DNA of 15,051 bases from UBA7398 sp963978235 (GTDB lineage: Bacteria; Actinomycetota; Actinomycetes; Nanopelagicales; Nanopelagicaceae): positions 1 through 15,051 of the forward strand of contig CAXBQM010000022.1 of NCBI GenBank assembly GCA_963978235.1. Reading direction: 5' to 3'. The notes beneath the pieces were generated by a model. The model was given only the letters and a program-made list of their open reading frames with translations. It ran no database searches and was not told the DNA's origin. The position numbers and the translations under genes were made by a program. The stretch's first letter is position 1; every line of letters begins with the position of its first letter. Below, one piece after another: positions 1-5,733 of the stretch.

Positions 1-477
1 TAATTGCCCAATGCGACCAAAACCCACTACGCCAAGTGTTTTCTCAAAGAGTTCCGCGCCGGTGTATTTCGAACGCGCCCACTTTCCATTCTTTAACGCA
101 GCATGTGCTGGCGAAACAAAACGAGCGCTGGCAAGAAGAAGTGCGATCGCAAGTTCTGCGGCAGAGACGATATTTGATGTCGGCGCATTAACAACCATCA
201 CGCCGGCAGCGGTTGCAGCCGGAACATCGACGTTATCAAGTCCAACACCTGCACGGGCAATTACTTTCAAACCTTTTGCAGACGCAATTGCTTCAGCATC
301 CATCTTGGTTGCCGAACGAATTAAAACCGCATCGACGCCAGCTGCTAACGCAGGAAGAAGTTCCGCACGGTTTGCGCCATCACAGGTACGGACTTCAAAG
401 TCCGGACCGAGCGCTTCAACCGTCGCAGGGCTTAACTCCTCTGCGATGAGGACAACTGGTTTCGATGTATTAGCCAC
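1..477 (-). CDS. serA: D-3-phosphoglycerate dehydrogenase, N-terminal 159 residues (cut by window edge)
   Basis: SerA oxidises 3-phosphoglycerate to 3-phosphohydroxypyruvate with NAD+, the first step of serine synthesis in the cytosol. Reading from the right, the protein opens VANTSKPVVLIAEELSP and shows family landmarks: ARAGVGLDNVD (about residues 76-86), NAPTSNIVSAAE (about 101-112) and the start of the nucleotide-binding glycine motif GFGRIG (152-157). The rest of the Rossmann domain and any C-terminal ACT regulatory domain lie beyond the left edge. I place the start at GTG (477-475), because the homology begins there and AAGGAAGG lies 11 bases upstream. The start sits inside the 3' end of ilvC, with an 8-base overlap GTGGCTAA, which suggests translational coupling. 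serA after ilvBNC is a familiar actinobacterial order, so serine and branched-chain synthesis are probably co-transcribed here. The family call is firm; the GTG start is likely. Confidence 0.95.
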   Translation of the reverse strand, partial: MANTSKPVVLIAEELSPATVEALGPDFEVRTCDGANRAELLPALAAGVDAVLIRSATKMDAEAIASAKGLKVIARAGVGLDNVDVPAATAAGVMVVNAPTSNIVSAAELAIALLLASARFVSPAHAALKNGKWARSKYTGAELFEKTLGVVGFGRIGQL

Positions 478-1504
478 GCGCTGCAGAACCTTCCTTGTAA
501 TCATCATTGTTGGACTTCTTCACCCATGACATCATGCTGCGAAGATTGCGACCAACTTCTTCAATCGGATGTTGTTCACCTTTTGCACGAAGCGCTTTGA
601 ACTCTGGCGCACCCGCATCTTGATCTTCGATAAATCGTTTCGCGAATGCACCGCTCTGAACATCAGCAAGAACGGCTTTCATATTCTCTTTCACGCGCGG
701 ATCAATCACGCGTGGACCTGAGATGTAATCACCGTATTCGGCAGTATCAGAAACCGACCAACGCTGCTTTGCAATGCCACCTTCGTACATCAAATCAACA
801 ATGAGCTTTAACTCATGGAGACATTCGAAGTAGGCAACTTCTGGTTGATAGCCCGCTTCAATCAAAGTTTCAAAGCCGTACATCACAAGTTGTGATGCGC
901 CACCGCAGAGAACTGATTGCTCACCGAAGAGATCGGTCTCAGTTTCTTCAGTAAATGTGGTGAGAATTCCACCTGCGCGAAGTCCACCGATTGCTTTTGC
1001 ATAAGAGAGCGTCAATGGCCACGCGCTACCTGTTGCATCTTGTTCTACTGCAACGATATCTGGCACGCCACGTCCAGCTGCGAATTCACGACGAACTAAA
1101 TGGCCAGGACCTTTTGGTGCGACCATACAGACATCGATATTTGCTGGTGGCTTGATGTAACCAAATCGAATATTAAAGCCATGACCAAAGAAGAGCGCAT
1201 CGCCAGCTTTGAGGTTTGGTTCGATTGACTCTTTATAAATATGACGTTGCTTGTGATCTGGCGCGAGCAACATGATGACAGTTGCTTCTTTCACTGCATC
1301 AGCTACTGAGGTTACTCGTAGCCCTTCTGCTTCTGCCTTGGCACGTGATGGTGAACCTTCGGCAAGACCCACGCGAACATCTACACCGCTGTCGCGAAGA
1401 TTGAGCGCATGCGCATGGCCTTGTGAACCATAACCAATCACCGCCACCTTTCGGCCTTGGATGATGGAAAGGTCTGCATCATCATCGTGATAGATCGTTG
1501 CCAT
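470..1504 (-). CDS. ilvC: Ketol-acid reductoisomerase (class I, NADPH type)
   Basis: IlvC performs the Mg2+-dependent isomerisation and NADPH reduction of 2-acetolactate and 2-aceto-2-hydroxybutyrate, the second shared step of valine and isoleucine synthesis. The 344 residues match the short class I enzymes. Visible motifs are the Rossmann glycine loop GYGSQG (24-29), the cofactor loop with S51 and S53 (a Ser-x-Ser pattern typical of NADPH preference), the catalytic-region His108 in FFGHGFN, the Mg-binding D191 and E195 in DLFGEQ, and E227/E231 in FECLHE. The ATG at 1504 is preceded by AGAGGAG at good spacing. The gene lies 32 bases after ilvN, with no terminator between them, and its last 8 bases overlap the serA start. 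The short polar tail after residue 330 is not conserved family sequence. No defects are seen. Confidence 0.98.
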   Translation of the reverse strand: MATIYHDDDADLSIIQGRKVAVIGYGSQGHAHALNLRDSGVDVRVGLAEGSPSRAKAEAEGLRVTSVADAVKEATVIMLLAPDHKQRHIYKESIEPNLKAGDALFFGHGFNIRFGYIKPPANIDVCMVAPKGPGHLVRREFAAGRGVPDIVAVEQDATGSAWPLTLSYAKAIGGLRAGGILTTFTEETETDLFGEQSVLCGGASQLVMYGFETLIEAGYQPEVAYFECLHELKLIVDLMYEGGIAKQRWSVSDTAEYGDYISGPRVIDPRVKENMKAVLADVQSGAFAKRFIEDQDAGAPEFKALRAKGEQHPIEEVGRNLRSMMSWVKKSNNDDYKEGSAARG

Positions 1505-1536
1505 GTCGTTCTCCTCTTTCGGTTAGTTGTTTGTCA

Positions 1537-2085
1537 TTAATTCTGATAGTCGGCAGTTGCACTCTCTGGATCTGAGATTGCAATTCCGGAGGTATTGAGT
1601 GTGCGATCTGCCAGCGTTGCCGAGCCGTGCTCAAGTGCAATCAGACCAGATTGCACCAGTTCTTTAATTCCGAATTTCGAAAGCGCGCTTAAAAGCGATT
1701 CGAGTTCTGACTTGTTTCCGACTGCTTCAATCGTCACCGTATCCGACGATTGATCGGAAATTTTCGCGCCGTATTGTGCAAGAACTTTTTCAATATCAGC
1801 ACCGCGTGAAACCTTTACTAAAAGGAGTTCCTTCTGGAGCGAACTTTCTTCACGCATTTCGGCAATGCCAATAACGTTGACGAGTTTAAAGAGTTGCGCT
1901 GAAACTTGGTCGAGCGCATGGCCTTCAAGATTGAGCACGATGGTCATCCGTGAAATTGTGGGATTTTCAGTCGGTCCCACAGCAAGTGAATCGATGTTGT
2001 AACCGCGTCGAGAGAAGAGTGATGCAACGCGTGCAAGGACGCCTGGTGAGTTTTCAACGAGGACTGAAAGTGTATGAAGTGCCAT
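1537..2085 (-). CDS. ilvN: Acetolactate synthase, small regulatory subunit
   Basis: IlvN binds the IlvB catalytic subunit, raises its activity and carries the valine feedback site. With the start chosen here it has 182 residues. An N-terminal ACT domain spans about 3-77, with ENSPGVLARV (11-20) as the effector-binding loop and RRGYNIDSLAVG (26-37). A C-terminal small-subunit domain spans about 80-155. An upstream in-frame start at 2106 would add seven residues lying inside ilvB. I prefer ATG 2085 because homology starts at MALHTLSVLV, an AGGAA lies just upstream, and this ATG shares one base with the ilvB stop (TAATG), a coupled arrangement that suits a subunit pair. Residues after about 156 form a non-conserved tail, making the protein slightly longer than the usual 160-175 residues. 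Confidence 0.97.
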   Translation of the reverse strand: MALHTLSVLVENSPGVLARVASLFSRRGYNIDSLAVGPTENPTISRMTIVLNLEGHALDQVSAQLFKLVNVIGIAEMREESSLQKELLLVKVSRGADIEKVLAQYGAKISDQSSDTVTIEAVGNKSELESLLSALSKFGIKELVQSGLIALEHGSATLADRTLNTSGIAISDPESATADYQN

Positions 2086-3824
2086 TAGAGTTCCTGTGAA
2101 TCCCAATCTGGCGCGGTCTCACGAGCAACCATGATGTCATCATTAGAAGTTCCAGCCGCCACCATTGGCCAGACCATCGCATCACGATAAACGCGGAAAT
2201 CAACAACAACTGGTGCGTCATTGATTGCCATCGCTTCTTTGATTGTCTTATCAACATCGCTTGGGCTCTCACATCGCAGACCCACACAGCCCATTGCATC
2301 AGAAAGTTTGACGAAATCTGGAATTCGTTTTGATTCCAGAGAGGTATTTGAATAACGCTCGTTGTAAAAGAGCGTCTGCCATTGGCGAACCATGCCAAGG
2401 CTCTCGTTATTGATGATCGCTACTTTGATCGGAATGTTGTTGAGCGCGCAGGTTACAAGTTCTTGGTTGGTCATTTGGAAACAACCATCGCCATCAATTG
2501 CCCACACCGTTTTATCAGGCGCGCCAACTTTTGCACCCATAGCGGCCGGCACTGCATAACCCATCGTTCCAGCGCCACCAGAGTTCAACCAGGTTCGCGG
2601 ATTTTCATATTTAATAAATTGCGATGCCCACATCTGATGTTGTCCAACGCCAGCAACATAAATTGAATCCGGTCCAGCGATTTCGCCAATGCGTTGAATG
2701 ACCTGTTGTGGTGATACTTCACCATTTGCAGGAATGTCATAACCGACTGGATATTTCGCACGTAACCCACCCATCTGACGCCACCATTCGGTCAGATCTG
2801 GTTTCTGTTTTGCAAATTCCTTCTGCAGCGCTGGAATAAGTGCGCGCATCGTTTCACCAACATCGCCAACAAGTGGCACATCGGCGAATCGATTCTTTCC
2901 AATTTCTGCTGGGTCAATATCAGCGTGAATAACGCGTGCGTGAACTGCGAATGATGAAAGTTTGCCCGTCACTCGGTCGTCGAAGCGAGCCCCTAAAGTA
3001 ATAAGTAAATCAGCCTTTTGCAGCGCGGTAACGGCAGCAACGGTGCCGTGCATACCTGGCATTCCCAGATGAAGATGATGTGAATCAGGGAACGCGCCAC
3101 GTGCCATCAGCGTTGTCACAACTGGTGCGCCAACTAGTTCAGCAAGTTGTAATAGTTCGCGATGCGCATTTGCCTTAATAACTCCGCCACCAACATAGAA
3201 AACTGGTTTCTTTGATTGCGCAATCAGTGACGCTGCTTCTGCGATTGCTTTGGAATCTGGTGAAGTTTTCGGTGCATAACCAGAGAGGTGAACGCTCTTT
3301 GGATAATTGAAATCAGTCATTTTCTGAAGCGCGTCTTTTGCAATGTCAACAAGTACTGGACCAGGTCGACCCGAATTGGCGATATGGAAAGCTTCCGCAA
3401 TTGCGCGTGGAATTTCGGCAGGATCGGTCACTAAATAATTGTGTTTAGTAATCGGCATCGTGATGCCGCGAATATCTGCTTCTTGAAACGCATCGGTACC
3501 AATTGCTGGGCCAGGAACTTGGCCAGTGATAGCAACAATCGGAACTGAATCCATCTGCGCATCAGCGATTGGTGTCACCAGGTTTGTTGCGCCAGGGCCA
3601 GATGTTGCAATGCAGACTCCAACTTTTCCGGTTGCTTGCGCATACCCGGTTGCGGCATGTCCTGCACCTTGTTCGTGGCGAACAAGAATGTGTCGAATCT
3701 TTGAATCGTAAATGGGATCGTACGCAGGAAGGATTGCGCCGCCAGGAATTCCGAACATGACATCAACGCCAGCGTTCTCTAACGCTTTCACAAGGCTCTG
3801 CGCTCCTGTGATCTGGTTACTCAT
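2085..3824 (-). CDS. ilvB: Acetolactate synthase, large catalytic subunit (TPP enzyme)
   Basis: IlvB condenses two pyruvates, or pyruvate and 2-oxobutyrate, to acetohydroxyacids using thiamine diphosphate, Mg2+ and FAD. It is the first common step to valine, leucine and isoleucine. The 579 residues carry the TPP-activating glutamate E51 in RHEQGAGHAA, a central FAD-binding domain (GARFDDRVTG, 278-287), and the TPP/Mg motif from GDG (445-447) to NN (472-473). W482 in VRQWQ matches the herbicide-contact tryptophan region of the family. An in-frame GTG lies two codons upstream (3830), but it abuts the AAGGAA ribosome site with no room, so I choose ATG 3824, which has AGGAAG five bases before it. 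The gene is downstream of a leader peptide and terminator (3863-3960), so expression is probably set by attenuation. It overlaps ilvN by one base. Confidence 0.98.
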   Translation of the reverse strand: MSNQITGAQSLVKALENAGVDVMFGIPGGAILPAYDPIYDSKIRHILVRHEQGAGHAATGYAQATGKVGVCIATSGPGATNLVTPIADAQMDSVPIVAITGQVPGPAIGTDAFQEADIRGITMPITKHNYLVTDPAEIPRAIAEAFHIANSGRPGPVLVDIAKDALQKMTDFNYPKSVHLSGYAPKTSPDSKAIAEAASLIAQSKKPVFYVGGGVIKANAHRELLQLAELVGAPVVTTLMARGAFPDSHHLHLGMPGMHGTVAAVTALQKADLLITLGARFDDRVTGKLSSFAVHARVIHADIDPAEIGKNRFADVPLVGDVGETMRALIPALQKEFAKQKPDLTEWWRQMGGLRAKYPVGYDIPANGEVSPQQVIQRIGEIAGPDSIYVAGVGQHQMWASQFIKYENPRTWLNSGGAGTMGYAVPAAMGAKVGAPDKTVWAIDGDGCFQMTNQELVTCALNNIPIKVAIINNESLGMVRQWQTLFYNERYSNTSLESKRIPDFVKLSDAMGCVGLRCESPSDVDKTIKEAMAINDAPVVVDFRVYRDAMVWPMVAAGTSNDDIMVARETAPDWDSQEL

Positions 3825-3862
3825 GTTCACTTCCTTTCCTTACTTTTATTCCTCTACTAATG

Positions 3863-3889
3863 AAAAAACCCTCAGATTTTCTGAGGGTT
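3863..3889 (-). terminator. Intrinsic terminator of the ilvBNC-serA attenuator
   Basis: On the minus strand AACCCTCAGA and TCTGAGGGTT form a perfect 10-bp stem with a loop of AAA, followed directly by a T-run (six T, two of them in the stem). It lies between a Val/Ile-rich leader peptide and ilvB, 38 bases before the ilvB start. It is therefore a regulated attenuator rather than the end of ilvD. The stem and T-run are seen directly; the regulatory role is inferred from position. Confidence 0.88.
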
Positions 3890-3920
3890 GCGCGGGACCA
3901 GTATTTGATCGCGCGCTAAC
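3887..3920 (-). promoter_or_regulatory. Candidate antiterminator hairpin of the ilv attenuator
   Basis: The RNA segment GUUAGCGCGCGAUC (3920-3907) can pair with GGUCCCGCGCAAC (3899-3887) around a 7-base loop, AAAUACU. The stem has one bulged A, one C-C mismatch and one G-U pair. Its 5' arm overlaps the leader-peptide stop codon, and its 3' arm takes the AAC that forms the base of the terminator stem. A ribosome on the stop codon would mask the 5' arm and allow termination. A ribosome stalled at the first Val codon of the run would leave it free. Only three bases are shared with the terminator, so the competition model is plausible but not proven. Confidence 0.55.
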
Positions 3921-3960
3921 TAATCACCACCACTGATACTGAGAGTGCGTTAGTTTGCAT
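3916..3960 (-). CDS. ilv leader peptide (14 residues, Val/Ile-rich)
   Basis: A short ORF reads MQTNALSVSVVVIS and ends in TAG. Of its 14 codons one is Leu, four are Val and one is Ile, with GTG-GTG-GTG-ATT directly before Ser-stop. It lies between a promoter and an intrinsic terminator ahead of ilvB, the standard layout of a transcription-attenuation leader peptide that senses charged tRNA(Val) and tRNA(Ile). Attenuation of ilvBNC is known in Corynebacterium glutamicum. GGAG lies nine bases upstream of the ATG, but the -10 element is so close that the transcript may begin at the ATG itself. The same frame is open upstream to an ATG at 4029, giving a possible 37-residue form without a ribosome site, which I regard as less likely. 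The product is probably not functional as a protein; its translation is the signal. Confidence 0.82.
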   Translation of the reverse strand: MQTNALSVSVVVIS

Positions 3961-3966
3961 GGCGTA

Positions 3967-3995
3967 ATTCTCCAATGCCCAGCGAGGGTAGTCAA
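3967..3995 (-). promoter_or_regulatory. Promoter of the ilvBNC-serA operon
   Basis: On the minus strand TTGACT (3995-3990) matches 5 of 6 bases of the -35 consensus. It is followed after exactly 17 bases by GAGAAT (3972-3967), matching 4 of 6 of the -10. Six bases separate the -10 from the ATG of the leader peptide, so the expected start point falls on or beside that A and the transcript would be leaderless. The -10 is imperfect, lacking the first T of the actinobacterial TAnnnT pattern. The good -35, ideal spacing and position ahead of an attenuator support the call. Confidence 0.65.
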
Positions 3996-3999
3996 CCCC

Positions 4000-4015
4000 T
4001 GAGATAGCGGTCTCA
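4000..4015. repeat. 16-bp inverted repeat upstream of the ilv promoter
   Basis: TGAGATAGCGGTCTCA is a perfect inverted repeat of five bases (TGAGA/TCTCA) around a six-base centre. It lies four bases upstream of the -35 element and 18 bases after the ilvD stop. Size and placement fit an operator or activator site. It lacks a T-run and is too short for a convincing terminator of ilvD. No regulator can be named from the sequence. Confidence 0.35.
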
Positions 4016-4032
4016 CATAGTGAACGCATCAA

Positions 4033-5709
4033 TTAATCGCAGACTGCCCCGTTTGAGGCTGATCCCACCAATCGCGCGTATTTATGAAGTACGCCATGGG
4101 TATATCGATTCGGAAGTGGTGAAAATGATTTCTTCCGTTCTGCCAATTCGCTTTCACTCACCAAGAGATCGAGTGTGCGCGCTTTAATATCGATGCGGAT
4201 TCGATCGCCATCTTTAACAAGTGCAATGGGTCCGCCATCAACTGCTTCTGGTGCAACATGGCCAACACATAACCCAGTGGTGCCACCAGAGAATCGACCA
4301 TCAGTGAGAAGTAGAACTGATTTACCAAGTCCTGCGCCTTTGATCGCGCCAGTAATCATTAACATCTCGCGCATTCCTGGTCCACCTTTTGGACCTTCGT
4401 AACGAATCACCACAACATCGCCGGCTTGGATCGTGCCATTTTCTAACGCAGCCATCGCTGATTGTTCGCGATCAAATACTCGAGCCGGACCTTCAAATGT
4501 TTCTACGCCAACGCCCGCATTTTTAGTGACGGCGCCTTCTGGTGCAAGTGAGCCACCAAGAATCGTAATTCCGCCACCGAGCGCCATCGGATTACTTGTT
4601 GCGCGAAGAATTTCACCATCTGCATCCGGCGGTTGAATATCTTTGAGATTTTCCGCCATCGTCTTTCCCGTCACGGTTAAGCAATCACCATGGAGCAAAC
4701 CAGCGTCGAGAAGTGATTTCAAAACAACTGGAATACCGCCGACTTTATCGACATCGCTCATGACAAATCGACCAAATGGTTTGAGATCGCCCAGCAATGG
4801 CACTTTCTCTGAGATGCGCTGGAAGTCATTGAGTGTGAGATCAACGCGCGCTTCATGGGCAATTGCTAATAAATGAAGTACCGCATTGGTAGAACCACCG
4901 AGCGCCATCACTGCCGTGATTGCATTTTCAAATGCTTTCTTCGTCAAAATATCGCGCGTCGTAATTCCTTGCCGAATCAAATTCACAACGGCTGCGCCCG
5001 CTTTAACTGCATACGCATCCCGTCGACGATCGACCGCCGGTGGCGCTGCCGAACCCGGTAATGAGAGTCCAATTGCTTCGCCTACTGTTGCCATGGTGTT
5101 TGCGGTGTACATACCGCCACATGCACCTTCGCCTGGACAGATTGCGCGCTCAATTTCATCGACTTCCTTCTGCGAAATTAAGCCACGCGCGCACGCACCA
5201 ACTGCTTCGAAAGCATCAATGATGGTGACATCTTTTCCGTTGACATTTCCTGGCAACGTTGAACCTGCATAAACAAATACGCTGGCAACATTGATTCGCG
5301 CCGCTGCCATCATCATTCCAGGTAACGACTTATCGCAACCAGCAAAAGTCACCATGCCATCAAGTCGTTCTGCCTGCATCACCGTTTCAACGGAATCGGC
5401 AATTACTTCGCGCGAGACGAGTGAGAAATGCATTCCTTCATGTCCCATGGAAATTCCATCCGAGACTGAGATGGTGCCAAATTGCATCGGAAAACCACCC
5501 GCATCAATAACGCCTTCGCGTGATGCTTTTGCTAATCGATCAAGTGAGAGATTGCACGGTGTGATTTCATTCCATGACGAAACAATTCCGATTTGTGGTT
5601 TCACCCAATCGGCATCGGTCATTCCGACTGCACGTAACATGCCGCGCGCAGGTGCGCGTTCTAAACCATCGGTGACCAGGCCAGAACGTGGCTTCATGGG
5701 ATTACTCAT
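4033..5709 (-). CDS. ilvD: Dihydroxy-acid dehydratase
   Basis: IlvD removes water from 2,3-dihydroxyisovalerate and its methylvalerate homologue to give the 2-oxo acids, the third common step of valine and isoleucine synthesis. It is an iron-sulfur enzyme of the IlvD/Edd family; 558 residues is normal length. Cluster-ligand cysteines are C52 (ITPCNLS), C125 (FAGCDKS) and C197 (GEGACGGMYT), a three-cysteine pattern like [2Fe-2S] members. Metal-site residues include D84 (SVSDGISMG), D126 and the adjacent Lys127. GRFSGGTTG near the C-terminus carries the catalytic-base serine. The start ATG 5709 has only a weak, distant GGAAG, and a TAGAAT lies six bases upstream, so it may be translated from a leaderless mRNA. 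It stands 24 bases after gatB and 208 bases before ilvB. It lacks the leader control that precedes ilvB, so ilvD is likely expressed partly independently. Confidence 0.98.
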   Translation of the reverse strand: MSNPMKPRSGLVTDGLERAPARGMLRAVGMTDADWVKPQIGIVSSWNEITPCNLSLDRLAKASREGVIDAGGFPMQFGTISVSDGISMGHEGMHFSLVSREVIADSVETVMQAERLDGMVTFAGCDKSLPGMMMAAARINVASVFVYAGSTLPGNVNGKDVTIIDAFEAVGACARGLISQKEVDEIERAICPGEGACGGMYTANTMATVGEAIGLSLPGSAAPPAVDRRRDAYAVKAGAAVVNLIRQGITTRDILTKKAFENAITAVMALGGSTNAVLHLLAIAHEARVDLTLNDFQRISEKVPLLGDLKPFGRFVMSDVDKVGGIPVVLKSLLDAGLLHGDCLTVTGKTMAENLKDIQPPDADGEILRATSNPMALGGGITILGGSLAPEGAVTKNAGVGVETFEGPARVFDREQSAMAALENGTIQAGDVVVIRYEGPKGGPGMREMLMITGAIKGAGLGKSVLLLTDGRFSGGTTGLCVGHVAPEAVDGGPIALVKDGDRIRIDIKARTLDLLVSESELAERKKSFSPLPNRYTHGVLHKYARLVGSASNGAVCD

Positions 5710-5715
5710 TAGTGA

Positions 5716-5721
5716 ATTCTA
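5716..5721 (-). promoter_or_regulatory. Candidate -10 element for leaderless ilvD transcript
   Basis: TAGAAT matches 5 of 6 bases of TATAAT and the actinobacterial TAnnnT pattern. It lies exactly six bases before the ilvD ATG, placing the expected transcript start at the ATG. ilvD has no well-placed Shine-Dalgarno. I see no convincing -35 hexamer 16-18 bases upstream, so the call rests on the -10 and spacing alone. Confidence 0.45.
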
Positions 5722-5733
5722 CTTCCGGTCTTC

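Noticed and set aside
11..529. Plus-strand ORF of 172 codons opposite serA and ilvC
   Set aside because: The minus strand in this stretch encodes a clear SerA N-terminus and the IlvC end. The plus frame is a low-complexity Ala/Ser/Thr-rich shadow without family motifs or ribosome site.
2086..2106. Seven-residue N-terminal extension of IlvN
   Set aside because: The extension lies inside ilvB and lacks homology, while ATG 2085 has a ribosome site and the TAATG coupling.
3939..3945. CUCUCAG inside the leader peptide able to pair with CUGAGGG of the terminator 3' arm
   Set aside because: Seven pairs are possible, but the segment would be covered by a ribosome stalled at the following Val codons, so it cannot easily serve as the starvation-state antiterminator.
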